Source of the DNA: an uncultured Lachnospiraceae bacterium
Lineage (GTDB): Bacteria > Bacillota > Clostridia > Lachnospirales > Lachnospiraceae
Assembly (NCBI GenBank): GCA_944383545.1
Contig: CALWPY010000009.1
Span: forward strand, 32,652-96,651
Length of the DNA stretch: 64,000 nt
Direction: 5' to 3'
Under the pieces are notes generated by a model that was given only the letters and a program-made list of their open reading frames with translations, had not been told where the DNA came from and did no database searches. The translations under genes were made by a program, and so were the position numbers. Below are positions 56,083 through 64,000 of this stretch, piece after piece; positions within the stretch are counted from its first letter, which is position 1, and every line of letters starts with the position of its first letter.

Positions 56083-56309
56083 ATTTTCCTCTCTTAAGCA
56101 TCTTGATATCAGTATATGCACTCAGTATTAACAAGTTTCGGTTTCTTTATACCGTAAAAAATATTTGAACATATAAGTTGCATATAAATAAATGTCATAT
56201 TGTCGTAAATTGCGTTAATAATTTAATTACCTGCGACAGATTACGAGCAGAAAATTATAAGTATGGTGGTAATTTTATTGATAAGATTATTCAGGAAAGG
56301 CGGAGGAAT

Positions 56310-57608
56310 ATGATTGAGGTAATTTATGATAAGGACAAGCAGGAAAAGGATGAATTTGCTGAAAAGAAAAAGGAAATAAAAATGCCAAAGAACATGCGGC
56401 AGATTGGAACACCTAATGTTAATAAAAGGATTTTCATAGAGGATTATGTTGTTACATATCTTAATTTTATATCGAGACCGGGAAGCACACATGCAAGAGG
56501 CGCAATTCTTCTGGGAGAAACCTTAAAAACCGAAAATGGTGATGTTATTTTTATAAGCGGTGCGGTGGATGCCCAGAGTATTGAGTTTGATTTGGATGAA
56601 AACACATTTACAAAAGAAATATGGAGCGAAATATATGAAGATATAAAGGAAAACTTTTCCGAGCTCAGTGTAATCGGCTGGTTTTTGTCAAGGATGGGAT
56701 TTTCAACCGCCGTTAATGATAAAATAACAAAAATACACGTGGATAACTTTCCGGGACGGGACAAGGTACTTTACATATATGATTCACTTGAGGATGAAGA
56801 TGCATTTTATATGTATGAAAAAGGCGAGCTTACAAAACAGAAGGGATATTATATATATTACGCAAAAAATGAGGCAATGCAGAATTATATCATAAAGCAG
56901 AAAGGGGACGAGCCTGAAGAAAAAAATAATAAGGTAAATAAGAAAGATGCAGAGTTAATAAAGAATTTCAGGGAAATAAATGACAGATATAAGGCTTCAG
57001 AGAAAAAGAACGGAAGCAATATGCTTTATATTGCCAGTTCTTTCGTTGTGGTTGCACTTCTTGCAATCGGAATTACCGTTGTAAATAACTATGACAGGAT
57101 GAAAAATATGGAGCTCTCATTAAACAGACTGGAGCTGACTTCAGGAGATGAAAGCAGCGAAGCTAATTTACAAAACGATACTGAGGATGTTGCCCAGGCT
57201 CTTGTGATTGATGATACGAGCTCAGAAGATGTCATGACAACAGAAGCTGATACAGGTATGGAAAATAATACATCAGATACAACATATGAAAATACTGAAG
57301 ATGGTACAGGACAGACGGATAATAATGGGGGAGATGCGGAAGGTGATTCTACGGAGACAAATAGTGAAGATTTAACGGAGGAAGTAACTGAAGAACCTGA
57401 AATAACTACCGAACAGTCACTTCCTGCATCAACAGGAGGAAGTCCGACTTATTATGTAATTCAGTCAGGTGATACCCTCACTTCCATATCCCTGCAAATG
57501 TATGATTCAATCAAATATATTGATGCTATTGCAGAGGCAAACGGAATAACGCCTGAAGATAAAATATATGAAGGACAGGAAATCATAATACCTTCAGTAG
57601 GTGATTAA
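56310..57608 (+). CDS. Membrane protein: MPN-like domain, one helix, LysM
   Basis: The start is ATG 56310 with GGAGG upstream; a longer frame from 56178 has none. The 432-residue protein has an N-terminal domain (about 30-200) whose segment GWFLSRMGFS (123-132) aligns with the GWYHSHPGF region of MPN/JAMM proteases. The metal-binding His residues are replaced, so it would be inactive. One helix is at 238-258, followed by an acidic Thr/Glu linker and a LysM domain (381-430). Topology: MPN-like part inside, LysM outside on the wall. It heads a cluster with DUF5711 and CvpA. Confidence 0.78.
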   Translation: MIEVIYDKDKQEKDEFAEKKKEIKMPKNMRQIGTPNVNKRIFIEDYVVTYLNFISRPGSTHARGAILLGETLKTENGDVIFISGAVDAQSIEFDLDENTFTKEIWSEIYEDIKENFSELSVIGWFLSRMGFSTAVNDKITKIHVDNFPGRDKVLYIYDSLEDEDAFYMYEKGELTKQKGYYIYYAKNEAMQNYIIKQKGDEPEEKNNKVNKKDAELIKNFREINDRYKASEKKNGSNMLYIASSFVVVALLAIGITVVNNYDRMKNMELSLNRLELTSGDESSEANLQNDTEDVAQALVIDDTSSEDVMTTEADTGMENNTSDTTYENTEDGTGQTDNNGGDAEGDSTETNSEDLTEEVTEEPEITTEQSLPASTGGSPTYYVIQSGDTLTSISLQMYDSIKYIDAIAEANGITPEDKIYEGQEIIIPSVGD

Positions 57609-57712
57609 AAATGCAAACTTTTGTGATTTTTTTGAAATATATGGATATGAAGAAATAATTAGTGTATAATTTAAAAGTATTTACTAATCATAATGAAATG
57701 GAAGAGGTTTGA

Positions 57713-58963
57713 ATGGCTAAAGATAATATAAATGAAGAGAGAAAAAACGGCCGTAGAATTTTCAGAAGGATAAAAGAAAATGTAATTGAATTGGGCGGTC
57801 CTGAGGAGGCGAAAGAAAATAATAAAAAAGCTGCAAGGTTAAGGAGCAGGAAAAAACTAATTTTGTTTCTTGCGGTTATTCTTGCAGCCGTTATTATTGT
57901 ACTTGTTGTTTATATTAACAGTATTAAGCAATATAAAGGTTATAAGGTCTTAAATACCAATGAAACTGATTATGAAAGTAATGCTGATTATATTGAGTTT
58001 GGAGGAAACCTTCTTAAATATACTTCGGACGGAGTATCTTATATAAATTCTAACGGTAATACGGAATGGACGACAGGAACAGACATGAGAATGCCGATTG
58101 CAGAAAGCAGTGGCAACTATGCAGTGGTTGCAGATAAAGGCGGAAATACTGTATATGTGTTTGATACGGACGGGGCGATAAGCCAGGTTACAATGCCGTA
58201 TGTAATATGTGATATAGACGTGGCAAGTCAGGGAGCATTTGCGGTTGTTTTGGAAAGTGAAACCACTAATTATGTAAATCTGTATGACAGAAATGGTGAA
58301 ATAATTTATGAAATGCAGACAACCATTGATAAAAGCGGCTATCCTTTGGACATTTCCATATCAGAAGATGCCGAGAAGCTTTTTACAAGCTATCTGTATA
58401 TAGAGGGTGTAGATACAAAGATTAATCTTGCGGCATATAATTTCGGAGAAGTAGGTCAAAATGCCAATGCCGACAGAATTGTCGGAGGATATATATTTGA
58501 AGATGAAATTATAGCAAAGGTTGAATTCATTTCAAATGATGTGGTTGCTGCGTTTTCAGATAAGAGAATACTTATATATGACATGAAGGAAAAGCCTAGT
58601 GAACGTGCAGTAATTGAGTATGACGGGGAGGCCCAGAGTATATTTTATTCTTCGGATTATGTAGGAGTTATCGAGAAAAATCCAAATGAGTCTGAAGATA
58701 ATCGTAATATAATAAAAATATATGATACTAATGGAAATCTTGAATCAGAGTATAAATTTAATATTAATTATGATAAAATATATGCCGCTGACAAGGAGAT
58801 TATTATAACGGGGGGGACTGAATGTCTTATATTGACAGTAAGCGGACATGTAAGATTTTCCTATACATTCGATTCCCAGATTAAGAGCATGATTCCGTCA
58901 TCGGGATATCGTGAATACATAATAACCTTTGATAAAAGGACAGATAAAATCAAGTTGAAATAA
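57713..58963 (+). CDS. DUF5711 family membrane-anchored protein
   Basis: The 416-residue protein has a basic cytoplasmic head (1-45), one helix (about 48-68) and a beta-propeller-like outside domain with repeated blocks (NTVYVFDTDG, YVNLYDRNGE, NIIKIYDTNG). This matches DUF5711, an uncharacterised family common in Lachnospiraceae. It lies between the LysM protein and CvpA, the gene order I expect for that family. Likely cell-envelope role. Confidence 0.82.
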   Translation: MAKDNINEERKNGRRIFRRIKENVIELGGPEEAKENNKKAARLRSRKKLILFLAVILAAVIIVLVVYINSIKQYKGYKVLNTNETDYESNADYIEFGGNLLKYTSDGVSYINSNGNTEWTTGTDMRMPIAESSGNYAVVADKGGNTVYVFDTDGAISQVTMPYVICDIDVASQGAFAVVLESETTNYVNLYDRNGEIIYEMQTTIDKSGYPLDISISEDAEKLFTSYLYIEGVDTKINLAAYNFGEVGQNANADRIVGGYIFEDEIIAKVEFISNDVVAAFSDKRILIYDMKEKPSERAVIEYDGEAQSIFYSSDYVGVIEKNPNESEDNRNIIKIYDTNGNLESEYKFNINYDKIYAADKEIIITGGTECLILTVSGHVRFSYTFDSQIKSMIPSSGYREYIITFDKRTDKIKLK

Positions 58964-58981
58964 AATAACCAGGGAGTAAGC

Positions 58982-59788
58982 ATGAATATTAATACTTTAA
59001 GTATTCTGATAATACTTATATTTATTGTATTTATGGTAATCGGCTACAGAAGGGGAATAATACGCACCGTAATAGGAACGGCGGCGATTATAATTGCATT
59101 TTTTCTTTCGTATTTTCTTGCGCCTCTTGCAAGCCGGATAATCATAGATAATACCAAAATAGACGAATATATAGATGCAAAAATTTATGAAAAAATAGAA
59201 AACGAAGTTCGGGAAAGAGCAGAAGAGGCAATCAGGCAGGAGCTTAAAAATGTATATGGTGATGCAGCTCTTCAAATGGAAATACCGGAAAATCAGATAG
59301 AGCAGGCAGTCAGCGTCAGGCTGAGTAAATCGCAGCAGATTGAAGTTATTGGAAATCTTCCGCTTCCCGACTATGTGAGAGAGGCACTGGTAGATAACAA
59401 TAACAGTGAAATATATGACAGGCTTCAGGTTTCGGATTTTTATCATTATATCTCAAAATATATAGCATATATGGCAGTAAATATTATTTCGTTTGTTTTT
59501 CTTTTTGTGATACTCAGACTTGTGCTTATGATATTTTCCATACTGCTTAACACCATTGGCGAACTGCCGATTATATCGGGTGTAAATCATATAGGAGGTC
59601 TGATTCTGGGGGCAGTGATGGCTCTGTTTGTATCATGGCTTGTACTTATAATTTTGAGTGCCCTGGCAGGAATAAATTCCAGTACGGTTGTAGATAATAT
59701 GATAGCGGAAAGCCGTATGCTGACAGTCTTAAATGAAAAAAATTTAATAAAAAATGCTATTACGAATATAACTGATATATTATTTTAA
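58982..59788 (+). CDS. CvpA family membrane protein
   Basis: The 268-residue protein has four membrane helices: two at the start (about 5-20 and 25-45) and two late (160-190, 205-235). Between them is a long charged outside segment of roughly 110 residues, unusual for CvpA, which is normally about 160-180 residues. CvpA proteins affect colicin V release and envelope stress tolerance by an unknown route. It is the last gene of the envelope cluster and is followed by a terminator. Confidence 0.85.
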   Translation: MNINTLSILIILIFIVFMVIGYRRGIIRTVIGTAAIIIAFFLSYFLAPLASRIIIDNTKIDEYIDAKIYEKIENEVRERAEEAIRQELKNVYGDAALQMEIPENQIEQAVSVRLSKSQQIEVIGNLPLPDYVREALVDNNNSEIYDRLQVSDFYHYISKYIAYMAVNIISFVFLFVILRLVLMIFSILLNTIGELPIISGVNHIGGLILGAVMALFVSWLVLIILSALAGINSSTVVDNMIAESRMLTVLNEKNLIKNAITNITDILF

Positions 59789-59810
59789 AAATAAAAGTGA
59801 AAATAATTGA

Positions 59811-59862
59811 ACGGATTGTCATGCCGGTGAATTAAATATTCCGGCAGACGGTCCGTTTTTTT
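59811..59862 (+). terminator. Terminator after cvpA
   Basis: ACGGATTGTCATGCCGG pairs with CCGGCAGACGGTCCGT with small mismatches, then a run of seven T. Confidence 0.9.
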
Positions 59863-59867
59863 CTGGA

Positions 59868-59919
59868 ATAAGTTAAGACTAACTTATCTGTTGACATATA
59901 CCCCAAGGGGGTATATACT
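59868..59919 (+). promoter_or_regulatory. Copper operon promoter with CsoR operator and a second palindrome
   Basis: TTGACA (59891-59896), 17-base spacer, TATACT (59914-59919). The spacer itself is the CsoR-type site TATACCCC-AA-GGGGGTATA. Just upstream, ATAAGTTA (59868-59875) and TAACTTAT (59880-59887) form a separate palindrome with the same half-site core as the ZIP operator at 17653-17678. Confidence 0.85.
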
Positions 59920-59953
59920 TGTGATAAGTAAAACAGCAAAGAGGTGTTTAAAC

Positions 59954-60259
59954 GTGGAAGATAAAAAAACATGCTGCTCCAATAAGACAAAGGAGCGTTC
60001 TGATGAGGAATATAAAGATTTGATTCATCGCCTGAACAGAATTGAAGGACAGATACGCGGAATAAAAGGTATGGTAGAAAGGGATGCATATTGTACGGAT
60101 ATTCTTGTACAGGTATCAGCCGTAACTGCTGCTTTAAACAGCTTTAACAGAGTGCTTCTTGCTAATCATATAAGGACCTGTGTGACGGATGATATAAAGG
60201 CGGGAAAAGAAGAAACCGTAGACGAACTTCTGGCTACATTGCAGAAGCTTATGAAATAG
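59954..60259 (+). CDS. csoR: Copper-sensing repressor CsoR
   Basis: CsoR releases its operator when it binds Cu(I). The start is GTG 59954 after GAGGTG; the longer frame from 59891 begins inside the promoter. The 101-residue helical protein has the Cu ligands C47, H72 and C76, with the same 25 and 4 spacing as M. tuberculosis CsoR. An extra Cys pair (C7-C8) lies at the N-terminus. It is the first gene of the operon with copA. Confidence 0.95.
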   Translation: MEDKKTCCSNKTKERSDEEYKDLIHRLNRIEGQIRGIKGMVERDAYCTDILVQVSAVTAALNSFNRVLLANHIRTCVTDDIKAGKEETVDELLATLQKLMK

Positions 60260-60282
60260 ATTGAAAGCAGGTGGTATTTAAG

Positions 60283-62856
60283 ATGGAACAATATACAGTT
60301 ACGGGAATGAGCTGTGCGGCATGCAGTGCCAGAGTCGAAAAAGCAGTTTCCAAAGTAGAGGGAGTAACATCTTGTTCGGTGAGCCTTTTGACAAACTCTA
60401 TGGGAGTTGAAGGTACGGCTTCGCCTGAGGAAATAATTAAGGCCGTTACGGAGGCGGGATATGGAGCCGAAAAGAGAGAATCTGAAGAAAAAAGAGGTAC
60501 ATCACAGGGGGCATCTTATAAAGAAGATATGCTTAAGGACAGGGAAACACCAATTTTAAGGAAGCGCCTTATTGCATCAGTAGTTTTTCTTGCTGTCCTT
60601 ATGTATATTTCTATGGGGCATATGATGTGGGGCTGGCCATTGCCAAAGTATTTTGATGAAAATCATATTGCTATGGGGCTTGCACAACTTTTGCTTACCA
60701 TTATAATAATGGTTATAAACCAGAGGTTTTTTATCAGTGGATTTAAAGGGCTGATTCATCGTGCACCTAATATGGATACACTTGTGGCACTGGGCTCAAG
60801 CGCAGCATTCATATACAGTACCTATGCACTTTTTGCCATGACAGATGCGCAGGTAAAGGGTGATACATCAGGCGTAATGTCATATATGCATGAATTCTAT
60901 TTTGAGTCGGCGGCTATGATTCTTACGCTTATTACAGTCGGAAAAATGCTGGAATCTGTATCTAAGGGAAGGACTACAGACGCGCTTAAAAGCCTTATGA
61001 AGCTGGCCCCGAAAACGGCAGTAATACTTTCTGACGGAATTGAAAAAGAAGTTCCCGTTGAGCAGGTAAAAAAGGGAGATATATTTATCGTTCGTCCCGG
61101 TGAGAATATACCTGTGGATGGTATAGTTCTGGACGGAAACAGTGCTGTAAATGAAGCGGCGCTAACAGGAGAAAGTATACCTGTGGATAAGACAGAGGGG
61201 GATTCAGTGTCTGCCGCAACCGTAAATCAGTCGGGATTTCTAAAATGTGAAGCAACAAGAGTCGGTGAAGATACTACTCTTTCACAGATAATTCAAATGG
61301 TAAGCGATGCGGCTGCAACAAAGGCTCCTATCGCAAAAGTGGCAGATAAAGTTTCTGGCGTATTTGTGCCTATAGTTATTATAATAGCAATAATTACAAC
61401 AGCCGTATGGCTTTTGGTTGGAGAGACGGTAGGTTTTGCACTTGCAAGGGGAATTTCTGTGCTTGTAATAAGCTGTCCGTGTGCTCTTGGACTTGCAACT
61501 CCCGTTGCAATCATGGTAGGAAACGGTGTGGGTGCAAAAAACGGCATTATGTTTAAAACAGCGGTTTCTCTTGAGGAAACAGGTAAGATGCAGATTGTAG
61601 CTCTTGATAAAACCGGTACAATTACAAATGGTACTCCTAAGGTTACAGACATGCTTCCTGCCGAAGGGATAACGGAAGAAGAACTGCTTGCTCTTGCCTT
61701 CTCACTTGAGAAAAAAAGTGAACATCCGCTCGCGAAGGCAGTGATTGAAAAAGCAGAAAACGACAAGGCAAAATTTTCTGAAGTGTCTGATTTTAAGGCG
61801 CTTCCGGGAAACGGGCTCATCGGAGTAATGGACGGTAAAACCGTTATAGGCGGTAATTATAAGTTTATAAGTGAAAGAGCAAAAGTATCTGAAGAAATGA
61901 AGGATAAATCCGAAAAACTTTCTGAAGAAGGAAAAACTCCTCTTTTCTTTGCAAGAGAAGGAAAGTGTGTAGGAATAATAGCTGTGGCTGATGTTATAAA
62001 GGAAGATGCTGCACGTGCCGTGAGTGAACTTAAAAACATGGGAATCCATGTGGTGATGCTTACGGGAGACAACGAGAGAACAGCTAAAGCCATAGGAAAA
62101 CAGGCAGGAGTAGACGAAGTTATTGCGGGTGTGCTTCCTGACGGAAAAGAAGCTGTAGTAAGAAAACTTAAGGAAAAAGGTAAAACCGCAATGGTTGGTG
62201 ACGGTATAAATGATGCACCTGCCCTTACCAGAGCAGACATTGGGATTGCCATAGGTGCAGGCACGGATATAGCAATAGATGCGGCGGATGTGGTGCTCAT
62301 GAAAAGCCGTCTTAAAGATGTGCCTGCTGCAATAAGACTAAGCAGAAAGACACTTAGAAACATACATGAAAATTTATTCTGGGCATTTATATATAATGTT
62401 ATCGGCATACCTCTTGCTGCAGGTGTTTGGATTCCGGTTTTTGGCTGGCAGCTAAATCCGATGTTTGGAGCAGCGGCTATGAGTCTTTCAAGTTTTTGCG
62501 TAGTTACTAATGCATTGAGACTTAATATGTGCAGGGTGCATGATGCAGGACGGGATAAGATGTTAAAAAACAGAGTTACTGACTCTTCAAATAATAAAGA
62601 AATAAGTGCCGGCGGGCATGAGAAAGAAATTAAGGAGGTCAATTTAATGGAAAAGACAATGAAGATTGAAGGAATGATGTGTGGACACTGTGAGGCTACA
62701 GTTAAAAAAGCTCTTGAGGAAATCCAAGGAGTATCGGAGGCAGTGGTAAGCCATACAGAAGGTACCGCTGTGGTAAAATTAGAGAATGATGTAGCAGATG
62801 AAACATTAAAGAAGGCAGTTGAAGACCGCGATTACAAAGTGGTTTCAATAAACTAA
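60283..62856 (+). CDS. copA: Copper-exporting P1B-type ATPase with a C-terminal CopZ domain
   Basis: The start is ATG 60283 after GCAGGTGG; an in-frame GTG at 60271 is less well placed. The 857-residue protein has an N-terminal metal domain (C11/C14 in GMSCAACS), eight membrane helices, CPC at 398-400, DKTGT from Asp442, and the GDGIND hinge. After a hydrophilic linker it ends in a second metal domain from about 789 (CGHC, C800/C803). That extra domain has its own ribosome binding site and start codon (see the CopZ entry). Confidence 0.96.
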   Translation: MEQYTVTGMSCAACSARVEKAVSKVEGVTSCSVSLLTNSMGVEGTASPEEIIKAVTEAGYGAEKRESEEKRGTSQGASYKEDMLKDRETPILRKRLIASVVFLAVLMYISMGHMMWGWPLPKYFDENHIAMGLAQLLLTIIIMVINQRFFISGFKGLIHRAPNMDTLVALGSSAAFIYSTYALFAMTDAQVKGDTSGVMSYMHEFYFESAAMILTLITVGKMLESVSKGRTTDALKSLMKLAPKTAVILSDGIEKEVPVEQVKKGDIFIVRPGENIPVDGIVLDGNSAVNEAALTGESIPVDKTEGDSVSAATVNQSGFLKCEATRVGEDTTLSQIIQMVSDAAATKAPIAKVADKVSGVFVPIVIIIAIITTAVWLLVGETVGFALARGISVLVISCPCALGLATPVAIMVGNGVGAKNGIMFKTAVSLEETGKMQIVALDKTGTITNGTPKVTDMLPAEGITEEELLALAFSLEKKSEHPLAKAVIEKAENDKAKFSEVSDFKALPGNGLIGVMDGKTVIGGNYKFISERAKVSEEMKDKSEKLSEEGKTPLFFAREGKCVGIIAVADVIKEDAARAVSELKNMGIHVVMLTGDNERTAKAIGKQAGVDEVIAGVLPDGKEAVVRKLKEKGKTAMVGDGINDAPALTRADIGIAIGAGTDIAIDAADVVLMKSRLKDVPAAIRLSRKTLRNIHENLFWAFIYNVIGIPLAAGVWIPVFGWQLNPMFGAAAMSLSSFCVVTNALRLNMCRVHDAGRDKMLKNRVTDSSNNKEISAGGHEKEIKEVNLMEKTMKIEGMMCGHCEATVKKALEEIQGVSEAVVSHTEGTAVVKLENDVADETLKKAVEDRDYKVVSIN
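62647..62856 (+). CDS. copZ: Internal start: free CopZ-like copper chaperone
   Basis: Inside copA and in its frame, AAGGAGG at 62632-62638 is followed after 8 bases by ATG 62647. This would give a separate 69-residue HMA domain beginning [15 protein letters not shown], exactly the size and sequence type of CopZ. The site is stronger than that of copA itself. So the same gene may yield both a fused and a free chaperone. Alternatively the ribosome binding site is left over from a former separate copZ gene that lost its upstream stop. Confidence 0.65.
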   Translation: MEKTMKIEGMMCGHCEATVKKALEEIQGVSEAVVSHTEGTAVVKLENDVADETLKKAVEDRDYKVVSIN

Positions 62857-62921
62857 ATTTTATATCTATGAAAAAATACACATAATGAAATAAAAGTTAT
62901 AGATTAAAGCAGGATAAAAAA

Positions 62922-63617
62922 ATGATGAATCAATTTGAAAGAACAGAAATGTTAATTGGAAAAGATGCCATGAAAGTCCTTGAAAAAAGCCGTGTGGCAG
63001 TTTTTGGTATAGGCGGAGTGGGCGGCTATACCGTTGAGGCCTTGGCAAGGAGCGGAGTGGGATGTCTGGACCTGATTGACAGTGATAAAGTGTCTGTTAC
63101 TAATTTAAACAGGCAGATTATAGCGTTAAATAGCACAGTCGGGAGATATAAAGTAGATGTCATGAAAGAACGTATATATGACATAAATCCCGAATGCGTG
63201 GTAGAAGTACACAAATGCTTTTATCTGCCTGAAACAGCAGGCCAATTTGATTTTTCAAAATATTCATATGTGGTGGATGCCGTAGATACAGTTACGGCAA
63301 AATTACAGCTTGTTATGGAAGCAGAGGCTTACAATGTTCCCATAATCAGCAGCATGGGGGCAGGGAACAAACTTAATCCTGCTGATTTTGAGGTGACTGA
63401 TATATATAAGACATCCGTATGCCCTCTTGCAAAAGTAATGAGACGCGAATTAAAAAAGCGTGGAATAAAGAAATTAAAGGTGGTTTATTCCCGTGAGGAA
63501 CCAAAAGTGCCAGCAAACATGAGAGAAAGAGTACCGGGCTCTACGGCATTTGTGCCTTCAGTTGCAGGGCTTATCATGGCCTCGGAAGTCATAAAAGATT
63601 TAACGGGAATTCATTAG
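62922..63617 (+). CDS. tcdA: tRNA threonylcarbamoyladenosine dehydratase
   Basis: TcdA closes threonylcarbamoyladenosine at position 37 of tRNAs to its cyclic form, using ATP. The 231-residue E1-like protein has GIGGVGG (ATP loop), the DSDKVSVTNLNRQ motif and the catalytic-type RERVPGSTAFVPS segment. The length matches the short YgdL form. It stands between the copper operon and the rRNA operon. Confidence 0.92.
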   Translation: MMNQFERTEMLIGKDAMKVLEKSRVAVFGIGGVGGYTVEALARSGVGCLDLIDSDKVSVTNLNRQIIALNSTVGRYKVDVMKERIYDINPECVVEVHKCFYLPETAGQFDFSKYSYVVDAVDTVTAKLQLVMEAEAYNVPIISSMGAGNKLNPADFEVTDIYKTSVCPLAKVMRRELKKRGIKKLKVVYSREEPKVPANMRERVPGSTAFVPSVAGLIMASEVIKDLTGIH

Positions 63618-63672
63618 TATGACAGCGCAAGAGCCAACTTTGAAAAAAAATAAAAAAATTTCAAAAAAATTG

Positions 63673-63701
63673 TTGACATACCGAAAATGGTGTGCTATAT
63701 T
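63673..63701 (+). promoter_or_regulatory. rRNA operon promoter
   Basis: TTGACA (63673-63678), 17-base spacer, TATATT (63696-63701). An A/T-rich tract at 63640-63672, of UP-element type, lies upstream. The predicted transcript start is near 63708. Confidence 0.8.
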
Positions 63702-63707
63702 CTAATA

Positions 63708-63757
63708 GCTGTCTCGGAAACGGGGCAGCAAAAAAAGCCTTAAAAAAGGCTGTTTTT
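63708..63757 (+). terminator. Paired hairpins with a U run in the rRNA leader
   Basis: GCTGTCTCG (63708-63716) pairs with CGGGGCAGC (63721-63729) around a GAAA tetraloop. Next, AGCCTT (63736-63741) pairs with AAGGCT (63746-63751), followed by GTTTTT. A boxA-like ATTCTTTAAAA lies near 63801-63811. The second hairpin looks like an intrinsic terminator placed before 16S. Confidence 0.55.
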
Positions 63758-63953
63758 AATTAAGAACCATTGACAAATTAATAACATGACAACCCTGAAA
63801 ATTCTTTAAAATAAACTTTGGATTGTCTTAATCCTCGTATTAAAGATTATTTCAAAGTAATTTAAAAGAAGTTTCAAGAACAGAAACTTAAACACAGTAA
63901 AAAGGGTATTGAATTAAAAGCTGACGTTTTTAATGAGTACCAAGGAAAAAACT

Positions 63954-64000
<47 letters not shown>

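Noticed and set aside
61857-62642. Open frame of 261 codons on the - strand inside copA
   Set aside because: Antisense shadow of the P-type ATPase core; no start signals.

Overview
The window is A+T-rich bacterial DNA from a spore-forming anaerobe of the Clostridia, most likely the family Lachnospiraceae. The evidence is the sporulation gene set (SpoVT, YabP, YabQ, SpoIIE, CotJA/B/C, YyaC), the three [FeFe]-hydrogenase maturases, a T-box on leuA, Gram-positive ribosome binding sites, and a 16S rRNA 5' end of Lachnospiraceae type entering at the right edge. Nearly everything reads on the + strand. I can place it at family level but not name a genus.

Layout. 0-9.3 kb: a partial CARF-domain (DUF1887/Card1-like) gene running off the left edge on the - strand, a secreted clostripain-type protease, a Fic protein, nadA paired with hydE, a subtilisin-like protease and the rRNA methyltransferase rlmD. 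9.3-13.4 kb: an accessory patch behind rlmD, with two decayed copies of the rlmD 3' end, an unrecognised gene, a DUF3267 protein, an EFR1 ferredoxin-flavodoxin and a frameshifted lipoprotein hydrolase. This looks like repeated integration at the rlmD 3' end. 13.4-18.9 kb: small membrane proteins around a two-component system, a ZIP metal transporter with a palindromic operator, and a LysM-GH18 spore-type hydrolase. 19-30.1 kb: an FtsX-type permease, then the conserved block spoVT, hup, rqcP, yabP, yabQ, divIC, spoIIE, tilS, hpt, ftsH. 30.1-39.6 kb: a candidate small RNA, a GH13 glycosidase, a PanE-like reductase, a peroxiredoxin with a permuted AhpF-like reductase, a MATE exporter and the cotJABC operon.

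39.9-45.6 kb: a five-gene cassette (small secreted protein, large lipoprotein, ABC permease, ABC ATPase, second permease) of unknown purpose; this is the best candidate for an undescribed system. 45.7-49.4 kb: an MBL-fold hydrolase, a cluster of short-loop palindromes, then hydG and hydF. With hydE at 4.8 kb, all three H-cluster maturases are here, but no hydrogenase. 49.5-59.8 kb: a flippase-like protein, an orphan HPt protein, a histidine phosphatase, ung, T-box-controlled leuA, a coiled-coil membrane protein, yyaC, and an envelope operon (MPN-like/LysM protein, DUF5711, CvpA). 59.8-64 kb: a CsoR-controlled copper operon whose CopA carries a C-terminal CopZ domain with its own internal ribosome binding site, then tcdA, then an rRNA operon promoter, leader and the first bases of 16S rRNA.

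Functional threads are sporulation (early, coat and germination-type genes), iron-sulfur and radical-SAM chemistry (NadA, HydE/F/G, RlmD, EFR1), metal handling (ZIP, CsoR/CopA) and oxidative stress (AhpC with its reductase).
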